DNA of 64,000 nucleotides from Sphingobacteriia bacterium RIFOXYC2_FULL_35_18 (GCA_001829005.1 MIAG01000001.1:434001-498000); one strand, 5' to 3'; counted from the stretch's first letter, positions 17,908 to 26,884 are shown. Notes: generated by a model not told the origin, from the letters alone. A program made the numbers and translations.

Positions 17908-17924
17908 TACAACTTATAGTTGTT
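17908..17924. promoter_or_regulatory. Operator-like palindrome 1, TACAAC-N5-GTTGTT
   Basis: Contains the perfect 6+3+6 inverted repeat ACAACT-TAT-AGTTGT. It shares its half-sites with the palindrome 35 bp downstream and lies 40 nt before the ATG of the small secreted protein. Confidence 0.5.
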
Positions 17925-17942
17925 TTACCCTAATTTTACGCG

Positions 17943-17959
17943 TACAACCATTGGTTGTA
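17943..17959. promoter_or_regulatory. Operator-like palindrome 2, TACAACCATTGGTTGTA
   Basis: A perfect 8+1+8 palindrome ending 4 nt before the ATG at 17964. Together with the site at 17908 it forms two tandem TACAAC-N5-GTTGT elements with 35-bp centre spacing, a usual arrangement for a dimeric repressor. Confidence 0.55.
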
Positions 17960-17963
17960 AACT

Positions 17964-18329
17964 ATGCGTAAGCCAACCCAGTTACATACTATTCTTAACA
18001 AGCTGAATGCTGCATTTTTTGTATTGGCATTGGTATGGCTTACAGTAAGCACGCCATTTATTATGGCAAATCAATTTAATCAAGACCATTTAACCAATAT
18101 AGAATCACCAATTGACAACGGTGGTGAAGAAGAAACGGCCAATCCTTTAAATAATAGCTCCGAAGAGAAGCCGCACAATTGCAACAGTTTATTAGAAGAA
18201 TATTTGCACCATACTTCTTCTTTAATAACCATCAGTTATACCACTGTTTCTCACTGTATTGGTTTACACGCAGATAGCTATCATGCATACCATGGTGAAC
18301 TCTTAGTGCCCCCTCCAAACCGAGCGTAG
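17964..18329 (+). CDS. Small exported protein of unknown function with Cys/His and PPP tail
   Basis: 121 residues. One hydrophobic segment at about 15-34 (signal or anchor), then an acidic, Asn-rich linker and a stretch with a few Cys and several His residues (HNCNSLLEEYLHH, HCIGLHADSYHAYHG) ending in PPPNRA. Not recognised as a named family. The tail resembles that of the small protein at 24406-24789 (HPPQLA), and both lie directly ahead of transport-related genes. The gene is 83 nt upstream of carbonic anhydrase and sits behind the two TACAAC palindromes. A metal-related or envelope-sensor role is conceivable but only inference. Confidence 0.6.
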   Translation: MRKPTQLHTILNKLNAAFFVLALVWLTVSTPFIMANQFNQDHLTNIESPIDNGGEEETANPLNNSSEEKPHNCNSLLEEYLHHTSSLITISYTTVSHCIGLHADSYHAYHGELLVPPPNRA

Positions 18330-18412
18330 TTTAACGCCACAGTTTTAATTTACTCTTTTTGTTGAACAAGTTGTTAATGCCACTCTTGAGCATTAATCAG
18401 AATAATTTAATT

Positions 18413-19072
18413 ATGAGAAAACACTCTAAAGAATACTTAGAAACCTTAACTCCCGCTAAAGCGTATGAATTATTAGTAGAAGGGAACAATCGATTTGTAA
18501 ATAATTTAAGTAAAGACCACGATCATTTAGAAATGATTAATGAAACCCGTGAAGGTCAATTTCCATTTGGGGTTGTATTGAGTTGTATGGATTCAAGAAC
18601 TTCTGTTGAATTAATTTTTGATCAAGGTTTAGGAGATTTATTCAGTATCCGCGTAGCAGGAAATATTGTAAACGACAGTATTTTAGGCAGCCTGGAATAT
18701 GCAGTCAAATATGTGGGTTCAAAAGTATTAGTAGTATTAGGGCATACCGCCTGTGGCGCCATTAAAAGTGCCCAAGCAGATGTAAAAGATGGTCATATCA
18801 CTGGATTGCTCAGTGCCATTAAACCTGCTATAAGTAAAGCCATGTTGAAAAGTAAAGACCAACATTGTTTTAAAGACAATGTAGCTTATGCCAATGTAGA
18901 GAATAGCATGGAAGAAATATTACATAGAAGCGAAATTATTAAAGACTATTTTTCTAGGGGTGAAATTGGAATTGTAGGGGCTATGTATAATGTAGAAACA
19001 GGGGAAGTAGACTTCTTTAAAAACCTAACTACCCAGCCAGTTCAAAAGAAACAATTAACAGAAGCAGTATAA
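18413..19072 (+). CDS. Beta-class carbonic anhydrase
   Basis: 219 residues from the ATG at 18413; an in-frame TTG at 18359 would add 18 residues outside the family's conserved start. Zinc ligands Cys58, His111, Cys114 and the Asp60-Arg62 dyad (SCMDSR, HTACGA) are all present, so it should be active: CO2 + H2O to bicarbonate. The stop is followed after 4 nt by a SulP transporter, a pairing known from other bacteria in which the carrier moves bicarbonate or sulfate. Cytoplasmic. Confidence 0.92.
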   Translation: MRKHSKEYLETLTPAKAYELLVEGNNRFVNNLSKDHDHLEMINETREGQFPFGVVLSCMDSRTSVELIFDQGLGDLFSIRVAGNIVNDSILGSLEYAVKYVGSKVLVVLGHTACGAIKSAQADVKDGHITGLLSAIKPAISKAMLKSKDQHCFKDNVAYANVENSMEEILHRSEIIKDYFSRGEIGIVGAMYNVETGEVDFFKNLTTQPVQKKQLTEAV

Positions 19073-19076
19073 GATT

Positions 19077-20648
19077 ATGAAACTTTCTACTAAGTATTTT
19101 AAGGCAGACATGCTTGCAGGAATGGTGGTGTTTTTAGTAGCATTACCCCTTTGTTTAGGAATTGCAGTAGCCAGTGGAGCACCTCCATTTGCTGGAATTA
19201 TCTCTGGTGTAATTGGAGGTATTGCAGTTGGTTATATGAGTAATTCAAATGTAAGTGTATCGGGTCCTGCAGCAGGACTAATTGCCATTATTTTAGTAGC
19301 AATAACCGAAATGGGTTATCAAACCTTTTTGTCTGCAGTAGTAATTGCAGGCGCCATTCAATTGGCGTTAGGCTTAGCTAAAGCAGGAGGAATCTCTAGT
19401 TACTTCCCTACCAGTGTAATAGAAGGTATGTTGGTAGCTATTGGTATTATTATCATCAAGAAAGAGATTCCACATGCAATCGGATATGATTTAGATCATC
19501 AAGGAGATTACTTTTATTATAATATATTAGATGACAAGAGCTACTTTTCTGATTTAATTCATTCCTTCAATTTTGCACATGCCGGTTCAATCATTATAGC
19601 AATTGTGTCTATTGCAATAATTGTTGCATTCAATAAAGTGCCTGCGCTTAAAAAGTTAAAAGCGGTACCAGGTGCATTGGTAGCTGTGGTAGCAGGAATT
19701 TTATTGAATGAATTATTTTCAATGGCTTGGAATGATATCACTATTAAAGACGAACACTTAGTATTACTTCCAGTAGCTACTTCTTTTAGTGAATTCACTA
19801 GTCAGTTTACTGCACCAAGTTTACAAGGATTTATAAATGTGAAAGCTTGGACAGTTGGTGTAACCATTGCCATTGTGGCTAGTATTGAAACGCTGCTATG
19901 CTTAGAAGCGGGTGATAAAATGGATCCAATGAAAAGATTTTCAAGCGCAAACAAAGAATTAACTGCACAGGGTATTGGTAATATGCTATCCGGATTTTTA
20001 GGTGGAATACCAATGACTTCTGTAATAGTAAGAACATCGGCCAACTTAAATGCAGGGGCAAAAACCAAGTTGGCAGCTATTGCACATGGGGTCTTTTTGT
20101 TAGTTGCTGTATTGGTCATACCTGGTCTTTTAAATAAAATACCCATGGCCAGCTTGGCAGCAATTTTAATTATGATTGGGTTAAAGCTAGCGAGTATAAA
20201 GACCTTTAAGCATATGTGGCACAATGGTGCCCAGCAATTTATTCCTTTTATGGTAACTGTAATTGCAGTGGTATTTACCGATTTATTAAAAGGAGTGGGT
20301 GTTGGTTTAGTGGTAAGTATTTATTTTATTTTAAAAGGAAATATGAAATTGGCTTATTTCTTTAGAAAAGAAAAGCATCATACAGGAGAAACCATTCATA
20401 TTGAATTGGCACAAGAAGTTTCCTTTTTAAATAAAGCAGCAATAAAACAAACATTGGCTCATTTACCAGAAAATTGCACCGTTATTATTGATGCAGCCCA
20501 TACGGTTTACATAGATTACGATGTACTAGAAATGATTAAAGACTTTATGAATTTTGGATCAAAAGATAAAAATATATCAGTGGTATTGAAAGAGTTTAAA
20601 GAAGAATACAAGATGCAAGAATATGCGAGTAATCATGTAACCAACTAA
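19077..20648 (+). CDS. SulP/SLC26 family anion transporter with STAS domain
   Basis: 523 residues. Membrane part (about 1-425) with FKADMLAGMVVFLVALPLCLGIA at the start, the GxxxGxxxG-rich SNSNVSVSGPAAGLIAIIL segment and the SIETLLCLEAGDKMDP motif of SulP carriers. The C-terminal STAS domain covers about 430-515 (HIELAQEVSFLNKAAIKQTL, VIIDAAHTVYIDYD). Coupling to carbonic anhydrase makes bicarbonate a plausible substrate (BicA-like), with sulfate the alternative. The 3' end overlaps the convergent epimerase gene by 4 bp. Confidence 0.88.
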   Translation: MKLSTKYFKADMLAGMVVFLVALPLCLGIAVASGAPPFAGIISGVIGGIAVGYMSNSNVSVSGPAAGLIAIILVAITEMGYQTFLSAVVIAGAIQLALGLAKAGGISSYFPTSVIEGMLVAIGIIIIKKEIPHAIGYDLDHQGDYFYYNILDDKSYFSDLIHSFNFAHAGSIIIAIVSIAIIVAFNKVPALKKLKAVPGALVAVVAGILLNELFSMAWNDITIKDEHLVLLPVATSFSEFTSQFTAPSLQGFINVKAWTVGVTIAIVASIETLLCLEAGDKMDPMKRFSSANKELTAQGIGNMLSGFLGGIPMTSVIVRTSANLNAGAKTKLAAIAHGVFLLVAVLVIPGLLNKIPMASLAAILIMIGLKLASIKTFKHMWHNGAQQFIPFMVTVIAVVFTDLLKGVGVGLVVSIYFILKGNMKLAYFFRKEKHHTGETIHIELAQEVSFLNKAAIKQTLAHLPENCTVIIDAAHTVYIDYDVLEMIKDFMNFGSKDKNISVVLKEFKEEYKMQEYASNHVTN

Positions 20649-21718
20649 ATCCATTCATAACCAAATCCGGGTTGTTGATTAATCATCATCAACCCGTTTT
20701 TTATTTCAAAACCACCTTTAACCAAATCTTCCGCTAAATCAAAACTTCCATCTAAATCAAGGTACTTTGTATGCGGACAACTATATGCAACATGCAAAGC
20801 AGCAGTAATACTAATAATGCTTTCATCGTTGCAGCCCCAAAATAATTGTATACCAGCTGGCTTAGCTATTCCTGCAATTTCTCTAGCACCCAATATACCT
20901 CCACACTTCATGAGTTTTATATTATAAATACCAAATGGATGGTTAACAGTGGCTAAATCTAAAGCTGCTTTAGCATGATGAAGCGATTCGTCTGCAGCTA
21001 ATTTTTTTCTTTTAGATTGATCTAGCAACAACAAATCGGTTTCTTTACCAACAGTCAGCGGCTGTTCAATTAATTCAAGACCGGTGTGTTCGGTTGCATT
21101 AATAAACCGCGTTAGTTTGCTTAAAGTGTAGCCTTGGTTAGCGTCTACTCTTATGCTGATTTGCTTGCCATATTTTTCGTTTAACAATAATATTCTTTCA
21201 ATATCTTCTTCTACATCTAAACCCGTTTTAATTTTAAAAATGCTGAAGCCCTGAGAAAAATATTCTGCAGCTTCTGCCATTGTTTCTGCCCTATTTTTAA
21301 TTCCAATAGTTACTGAGGTTTTGAGTGGTCCTGATTGTATTCCATAAAATTCTGCAATAGATATATCTGCCCATTTTCCGAAAGCATCATGTAAAGCAAT
21401 ATCTAAAGATGCTTGTGTTCCTGGTAAATGGTGAAAATGTTTTTGAACTTCTGCTATTATTTTTTGAAAGCATCTTATATCTCGGCCCACTAATTGTTGA
21501 ACAAAATCAGATTCAAGATTAGCCAATGTTTGGATAGGGCTTTCTCCAACAACATCTTCAGCGGGACTGGCCGAACCAATTCCAATAACTCCATTGGCCA
21601 ATTGTATTTCTGTAAATACAATAGAAACATCGGAGTACGTATTGTATGCAATAGTATAGGGCTTTTTTAAAGCCATATGTTTGATGAATGAACGAATAGC
21701 AACAATTTTCATACTCAA
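20645..21718 (-). CDS. Dipeptide epimerase (L-Ala-D/L-Glu epimerase type, enolase superfamily)
   Basis: 357 residues. Catalytic bases Lys164 in FKIKTG (KxK, 162-164) and Lys268 in NIKLMKCGG; metal ligands Asp192 (RVDANQGY), Glu218 (ELIEQP) and Asp243 (AADES). The C-terminal YLDLDGSF motif supplies the paired Asp residues that bind the dipeptide amino group in known L-Ala-D/L-Glu epimerases. It is third in a minus-strand operon (gaps 8 and 5 nt) after a D-aminoacylase and a DUF1611 protein, consistent with salvage of D-Glu-containing peptides from peptidoglycan. N-acyl-amino-acid racemase activity is an alternative. Confidence 0.85.
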   Translation of the reverse strand: MSMKIVAIRSFIKHMALKKPYTIAYNTYSDVSIVFTEIQLANGVIGIGSASPAEDVVGESPIQTLANLESDFVQQLVGRDIRCFQKIIAEVQKHFHHLPGTQASLDIALHDAFGKWADISIAEFYGIQSGPLKTSVTIGIKNRAETMAEAAEYFSQGFSIFKIKTGLDVEEDIERILLLNEKYGKQISIRVDANQGYTLSKLTRFINATEHTGLELIEQPLTVGKETDLLLLDQSKRKKLAADESLHHAKAALDLATVNHPFGIYNIKLMKCGGILGAREIAGIAKPAGIQLFWGCNDESIISITAALHVAYSCPHTKYLDLDGSFDLAEDLVKGGFEIKNGLMMINQQPGFGYEWI

Positions 21719-21723
21719 AATTT

Positions 21724-22773
21724 TTATTGCAATAATGATTTTAATACAGGAATCAATGGGGCTACTCCTTTTTGAATGGGCAGTAAAACAGGAATATTTA
21801 ATGACGATTCCATAGAAGCTTGAATGGTAATTGCTTCTTCATTACTGCACCCTTCAGTGTTCATGGCTAAAGCAATTACTTTGGAGCCAAACTGTTCAAT
21901 GATGGCTATCTCCGATTCAACACTGGGTATTTTACCCCAATGTGGTTCGTTATCAAAATAAATTCTCTTTGGCGCAAAAAGTAGTACTACATTTTTTGCG
22001 TTTCCGGAAATCAATAGCTCTAATCCACAAGGCCCACTTGGGTTTCTTAATGCCGACTGACCTTCTAAAAAAATGATATCGGGCTCCACTTCTTTATTAC
22101 AACTAAGTATAGCGTTTTCTAATTCTCCTGAAACGAAATCGTTTAGGGTAGAATCAAATACAAATCCATATTTACTCCCTTGTAACCAACCTGTTTGTCC
22201 TGTATAAATCATTTCTGCTTTAATGTTTTCTTTAGCGCAAGCCTGCATCAACATTCTAGCAGTTGTTCTTTTGCCCATTGCACAGTCCATCCCAATTACT
22301 GCCACAATAGGTGTTTTGATGTTGAAAATATTACCTGTAAAAAAATGTAGGTCTTCTCTTTTTTTAGGCTTTCTTATATCTGTTAGTGTGCTATTATTTT
22401 CTCTTGCTAATGCAACTAAATCTACATGATCATTCAAATAATCGTGTAAGCCATTTACAATGGAAAGTCCTTTTTTAATGGCTTCTTTAATGATGACCAA
22501 CATTTCTGCTGGTAATGTTCCTCCTACAGTTGCAACCCCAATAATTAATATTTCTGCATCTTGAATTGCAGATATTGCATTATTTAAATCTGCAAAAACA
22601 GGAATATTCCTGTATATGCCATCTAGTAATTCACCCGCATCTTTATTGGCTGTAAGGGCATTGTCAATAATTCCGACAATTAAAAATCGTTCAGAACCTC
22701 TTACCAAACCATGTGCCGTTTTTGCATCCGAAGTTTGGTATAATCCATTCGTTAAAACCAATGCTTTTTTCAT
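21724..22773 (-). CDS. DUF1611 family protein (P-loop; possible D-amino-acid N-acetyltransferase)
   Basis: 349 residues. N-terminal Rossmann-like part (about 1-140) and a C-terminal P-loop-like part with GMDCAMGKRTTARML at about 158-172, the usual DUF1611 arrangement. Family knowledge: a marine DUF1611 protein named DgcN N-acetylates D-glutamate and works with an enolase-superfamily racemase, DgcA. Here the DUF1611 gene lies 5 nt upstream of an enolase-superfamily epimerase, the same pairing, with a D-aminoacylase gene ahead of both. The specific acetyltransferase role is inferred from context. Confidence 0.78.
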   Translation of the reverse strand: MKKALVLTNGLYQTSDAKTAHGLVRGSERFLIVGIIDNALTANKDAGELLDGIYRNIPVFADLNNAISAIQDAEILIIGVATVGGTLPAEMLVIIKEAIKKGLSIVNGLHDYLNDHVDLVALARENNSTLTDIRKPKKREDLHFFTGNIFNIKTPIVAVIGMDCAMGKRTTARMLMQACAKENIKAEMIYTGQTGWLQGSKYGFVFDSTLNDFVSGELENAILSCNKEVEPDIIFLEGQSALRNPSGPCGLELLISGNAKNVVLLFAPKRIYFDNEPHWGKIPSVESEIAIIEQFGSKVIALAMNTEGCSNEEAITIQASMESSLNIPVLLPIQKGVAPLIPVLKSLLQ

Positions 22774-22781
22774 CTTCTTTA

Positions 22782-24311
22782 CTAATTGCGTTTAATTAAA
22801 GTTCCCGATAATTCACCAGTAGCTTGTTGTTGTTGATATACTATTTTTCCATTTACCCATACACAATTAATGCCAGTAGACAATGCTTTACCATTTTTGA
22901 TTGTTGCATAGTCGTTAACTGTAGATGGATCAAATAGCACTAAATCGGCAAAATAACCCGTTGCTATTTTTCCTCTTTTTTCTAAGCCTAGATGTTGAGC
23001 TGTTAATTGGGTCATTTTATGTATTGCTTGGCTTAACGAGAGTTTATTTTGCTCTCGAACATATTTGCCAAGCACTCTCGTAAAAGCACCATATCCTCTA
23101 GGATGCCCACCTGCAGCTCCGTCTGAACAAATATTTGCATGAGTCCATTGAATAAATTCGGCAACATCCTCATCTTTCATAGACTTGCCAGCTAATGCTT
23201 CAATACTACCAGCATTAGGGTTTGCATTTTTATAATCTGCTGCGAGTTGAATTAAACGCATTAGTGCTACTGCCTCTGTTTCGTTTCTTTCTTTAGCAAT
23301 AGCAGTAATTGTTTTGCCTGCATAAGAAGGATAAGGAGCAAATCTTACTAATACCGATTCTTTGGGGTCAAATAATTTGTTTACTGCGAGTTCTGCACTG
23401 CTTAAGTTGGTAAATGCTTTGTCTGGAAATAACACACGCAATGTTGAATTCCAAAAATTATAAGGATAAACATCTGCAGTAATATCTACTCCTTGTTTGC
23501 GTGCTAGTTCTAATTTTTTAATAATTAATCCTGCTTTGCCCCAATCATCTTTATTGGCAATTTTAATATGAGACAATTTAACAGGCATACCCGTTATTTT
23601 ACCAATATCTATAATTTCGTCAATGGCCTCATTTAGCTGAATGTCTTCACTTCTAATATGGCTTATATATCTGCCCTTATATTTTGCAGTTAGTTGGGCC
23701 AATGCAACCACTTCTTCTTTGCTGCTATAAAATGCAGATTCATATTCAAGTCCAGTAGATAAGCCTAAAGAGCCCTTTTCCAAATCGGCGGCTAAATACT
23801 TTTTCATTTGATCAATTTCTTCCAAAGTCGATTTTCTGAAAACATCATTTTCGCCCATTATTTTTTCACGAATAGAACTATGCCCTGTATAGCTAGCTAC
23901 ATTTACTGCAATATTGTTTTGTTGAAAAAATGCATTTAGACTATCCATTGGATAACTGTCTCCATCTTGTCCTATGATTATTGTGGTAATCCCTTGGTTG
24001 GTCATAGCCACTCCGGTTGGCTCTTTTTTTAGGCTACCAAAATGATGACTATGAGAATCTATAAAGCCAGGGCTTAAATACTGCTCTTTTCCATCAATAA
24101 CTATTTCACCTGCTAAAGGTTTTAAATTTCCAATTGCCACAATGTGGTTTCCGTTTATTCTTACGGCCCCCTTTATAGGATTACTTCCTGTTCCATCTAC
24201 AATCCAAACATTTTGAATGATGGTATTGCGGTATTGTTTTGCTTGGCTTTGTAATTGACTTTGAATAAGCGTTAAAAGCAGCACCGCAAAAAAGCTAAAT
24301 TGATTTTTCAT
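22782..24311 (-). CDS. N-acyl-D-amino-acid deacylase (D-aminoacylase), exported
   Basis: 509 residues with a signal peptide (hydrophobic residues about 5-22, then LQSQAKQ). Amidohydrolase features: GFIDSHSHHFG metal motif, LGLSTGLEY, HIRSED, KLSHIK, and catalytic Asp in ICSDGAAGGHPRGYG, which is the D-aminoacylase signature. It releases D-amino acids from N-acyl derivatives, or acts on D-aminoacyl peptides. First gene of the operon with DUF1611 protein and dipeptide epimerase, so the three probably process a D-amino-acid-containing compound in sequence. The divergent small gene/TonB receptor shares its upstream region. Confidence 0.85.
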   Translation of the reverse strand: MKNQFSFFAVLLLTLIQSQLQSQAKQYRNTIIQNVWIVDGTGSNPIKGAVRINGNHIVAIGNLKPLAGEIVIDGKEQYLSPGFIDSHSHHFGSLKKEPTGVAMTNQGITTIIIGQDGDSYPMDSLNAFFQQNNIAVNVASYTGHSSIREKIMGENDVFRKSTLEEIDQMKKYLAADLEKGSLGLSTGLEYESAFYSSKEEVVALAQLTAKYKGRYISHIRSEDIQLNEAIDEIIDIGKITGMPVKLSHIKIANKDDWGKAGLIIKKLELARKQGVDITADVYPYNFWNSTLRVLFPDKAFTNLSSAELAVNKLFDPKESVLVRFAPYPSYAGKTITAIAKERNETEAVALMRLIQLAADYKNANPNAGSIEALAGKSMKDEDVAEFIQWTHANICSDGAAGGHPRGYGAFTRVLGKYVREQNKLSLSQAIHKMTQLTAQHLGLEKRGKIATGYFADLVLFDPSTVNDYATIKNGKALSTGINCVWVNGKIVYQQQQATGELSGTLIKRN

Positions 24312-24349
24312 GAAATGTTAGGATAAAGTATTCTTTAAATTTATCAAAC

Positions 24350-24363
24350 ATGATTTGAATCAT
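24350..24363. promoter_or_regulatory. Palindrome ATGATT-TG-AATCAT in divergent promoter region
   Basis: Perfect 6+2+6 inverted repeat in the 94-bp space between the D-aminoacylase gene (minus) and the small Cys-containing protein (plus), 42 nt before the latter's ATG. Could be an operator for either side. Confidence 0.4.
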
Positions 24364-24405
24364 AAAATGCTTTTTTGATTATTTGGATATTTGCATTCAA
24401 GCGAA

Positions 24406-24789
24406 ATGAGGAGGCAGCTGATTATATTGATGTTTTTGAGTTCACTAATGGTGCAAGTGTTTGCTGGGTTTATTTTAAAAGCAGATTACGCTATCAATAG
24501 AGCTGTGTACATTAAATCTTGTATTAACAAAAACAAACCTGTATTAAAGTGTAATGGTAAATGTCAATTAAGTAAAAAAATATTGGCTGCAGAAAAAGAA
24601 CAACAAAAAGCTGCGCAAAAAGGATCTTATCAATTCAATATTTCTATTGAAATTCTTTGTAATACCGTTTTTATTCCATCAATAAATAAGCTAGAAATAT
24701 CAATTAATCCAATTAAGTTTCAGTACGGCAATAAAGATGAACTAGCGGGTCATCATGAAAATATTTTTCACCCCCCTCAGCTGGCATGA
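24406..24789 (+). CDS. Small exported Cys-containing protein preceding a TonB receptor
   Basis: 127 residues from the ATG at 24406; an upstream in-frame TTG at 24391 falls in a TTTGC promoter-like sequence and is less likely. N-terminal hydrophobic segment (residues 5-24), then SCINKNKPVLKCNGKC with Cys39, Cys49 and Cys53, a Lys-rich helix and a terminal HHENIFHPPQLA. Proteins of this layout are frequently seen ahead of TonB receptor genes in Bacteroidota but have no named function. Given the copper-ligand set in the adjacent receptor, the Cys and His residues may handle copper in the periplasm; this is inference. Confidence 0.65.
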   Translation: MRRQLIILMFLSSLMVQVFAGFILKADYAINRAVYIKSCINKNKPVLKCNGKCQLSKKILAAEKEQQKAAQKGSYQFNISIEILCNTVFIPSINKLEISINPIKFQYGNKDELAGHHENIFHPPQLA

Positions 24790-24832
24790 TAATTTTTAAG
24801 ATCTAATTATTTTTTAATCAAAAAATTTTGTC

Positions 24833-26884
24833 ATGAACATTTGTTCTTCTAAGGCATTGTTGAGCCTTCTAATCCCAACTATTGCCCTTACTCATGCTGC
24901 GGCACAGTCTTTCAGTAAAAATGCTGATACTTTTTTTAGTAAAACCCTTGCACCTGTTAGTGTTTATGCAGTAAAAGGTAAAACACCACAAAAAACTTAC
25001 CAACTCAAATCTGCAGATTGGGTGCAACACGATGCATCACAAGTATTATTACAAATAGCAGGCTTTAATGCAATTCGGAAAAGTGGAAACTTTGGATTTG
25101 ACCCTGTTTTTAGAGGATTTAAGTGGGAGCAAATCAATTTGATAACCGATGGTGCAATGGGTGCGCATCAAGCTTGTCCAAACAGAATGGATCCACCGAG
25201 TAGTCAGATAATGATTAATCAAATTAAAGAAATAGAACTATACAAGGGCCCCCACAATTTTAGGTATGGTCCTTCTACTGGAGCAATTATTAATTTTAAA
25301 ATGAGTGATCCTGTTTTTTCAGAAAAGCCAATATGGAATGGAAGAGTAGGTGGTGGCTATGAAACCAATGGTAGTATTAGAAGAACAGAAGCGTATTTTA
25401 ATAGAAGTAGTAAGCGTTGGCAAACTGCATTGGCATTCTCTTATTCTGCAGGGGATGATTATAAAGATGGAAAAGATAGTATTATGCCGGCTGTATTTAA
25501 TAGAACAGCGATCAATTTCACTACTGCTTATTTAGTAAAACCAGGGGCGGTTGCTTCAATTAATATTACCCGAAATTTTACTCGTAATACCAGTTTTCCA
25601 ACACTAATGATGGATTTGCTGAGCGATGATACTTGGATGATTCAAGCAAAGTTTCAGGTAGCGGCCAAAAATAAATGGTATAGCCAATGGAACACACAAG
25701 TGTATACTTCGTTGGTAGATCATCAGATGGGAAATGGGCTTAGACCGAGTTCTGCTACTATGTTGTCTCATGTGTTTGCTAATACGGAAACCACAGGAGG
25801 AAGAACTGAATTGGTTTTTAGAAAAACCAATACTGTTTTATATGTAGGAGCCGATTTAAAATACGAATATGCAAATGGCACTAGGTCAAGAAAAATGATG
25901 ACAGGTATGATGGCTGGCAAAGTGTTTTATGATACTTTATGGCAACAGGGCTCTATTTTAAGAACCAGTGCTTTTGCTCATCTAGAAAAAAAATTAGGAC
26001 AGTTTCAATTGACTACATCTGGAAGAGTAGACTTGGTTCATTCTAAACCTAATCAACCTGCAGCTAAAACTATCGCCAACAATGTATTGTTAGCCGCTAA
26101 TGATTTTAATACCAGTTTTAGTGCTGGAATAAGCAGAAATTTTGGAAAGCATTTTCAATTGGCATTTTGGTTGGGTCATGGAGTTAGAAGTGCAAGTATT
26201 ACCGAAAAATTTATTAATTATTTGCCTGTAGGATTAGATGCGTATGAAGTAGTAGGGAACGCCCAATTGAAGCCTGAAGCCAATACCCAATTTGATTTAT
26301 TGTTGAGATATCAAACGGTGAAATCACTGTTTCAAGTAAATTTTTATAGTGCAAGGATTAGTCAGTTTATTACAACAGTGGTTGACCCTAACTTAAAACC
26401 TGTTATTGCAACTGCTCCAGGCGTGCGTAAATACATCAATGTAGCAGATGCGGCTATGCTGGGATTCGAGTTGAATTATGCGCAACAAATTGGCGCATTT
26501 TTAAACCAAGAAATGAGCTTTGCCTATGTACATGGTCAAAATAAAGAATTGCACGAACCATTACCAGAAATCAATCCGTTTGAATTGAAGTATAAATTAG
26601 CGGCTCGTTTAATGAATTCAAAACTACAGCCCTATATGAACCTTAGGTATAGCTTTGCTCAAAACCGCATTTCTACTTCGTTTAATGAGAAAGCAACAGG
26701 AGATTTTACTGTTATAGATTTAGGCTTGAAAGTGATGACCACAAAAAATTTACAGCTTACTGCTGCAGTAAATAATTTGTTTAATATTTCTTATAGAGAA
26801 CATTTAAGCAGATTTATAACCCCCATATTGCCACTGAATGCAACGGGAAGAAATTGGGTATTGATGATTTCGTACCAGTTCTAG
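24833..26884 (+). CDS. TonB-dependent outer-membrane receptor, OprC/NosA-like (predicted copper)
   Basis: 683 residues with a signal peptide (to about residue 25). Plug domain at about 50-160 with a VFRGFKWEQINLITDG segment and KGPHNFRYGPSTGAIINF; the rest is a 22-strand barrel ending in the usual C-terminal Phe. The plug carries HQACPNRMDPP, the signature of OprC/NosA. Ligand residues of OprC, a CxxxM in the plug and an HxM in the barrel, are matched by Cys115-Met119 and His297-Met299 (DHQMGNG), spaced 182 residues as in OprC. Met-rich KMMTGMMAGK follows in a barrel loop. Predicted to import copper; lies 43 nt after the small Cys protein. Confidence 0.83.
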   Translation: MNICSSKALLSLLIPTIALTHAAAQSFSKNADTFFSKTLAPVSVYAVKGKTPQKTYQLKSADWVQHDASQVLLQIAGFNAIRKSGNFGFDPVFRGFKWEQINLITDGAMGAHQACPNRMDPPSSQIMINQIKEIELYKGPHNFRYGPSTGAIINFKMSDPVFSEKPIWNGRVGGGYETNGSIRRTEAYFNRSSKRWQTALAFSYSAGDDYKDGKDSIMPAVFNRTAINFTTAYLVKPGAVASINITRNFTRNTSFPTLMMDLLSDDTWMIQAKFQVAAKNKWYSQWNTQVYTSLVDHQMGNGLRPSSATMLSHVFANTETTGGRTELVFRKTNTVLYVGADLKYEYANGTRSRKMMTGMMAGKVFYDTLWQQGSILRTSAFAHLEKKLGQFQLTTSGRVDLVHSKPNQPAAKTIANNVLLAANDFNTSFSAGISRNFGKHFQLAFWLGHGVRSASITEKFINYLPVGLDAYEVVGNAQLKPEANTQFDLLLRYQTVKSLFQVNFYSARISQFITTVVDPNLKPVIATAPGVRKYINVADAAMLGFELNYAQQIGAFLNQEMSFAYVHGQNKELHEPLPEINPFELKYKLAARLMNSKLQPYMNLRYSFAQNRISTSFNEKATGDFTVIDLGLKVMTTKNLQLTAAVNNLFNISYREHLSRFITPILPLNATGRNWVLMISYQF

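Noticed and set aside
18355..18380. AACAA-G-TTGTT palindrome near 18365 as an operator
   Set aside because: Short (5+1+5) in AT-rich sequence; likely chance.
18359..18412. TTG start for carbonic anhydrase at 18359
   Set aside because: Adds 18 residues outside the family; ATG at 18413 fits the usual N-terminus.
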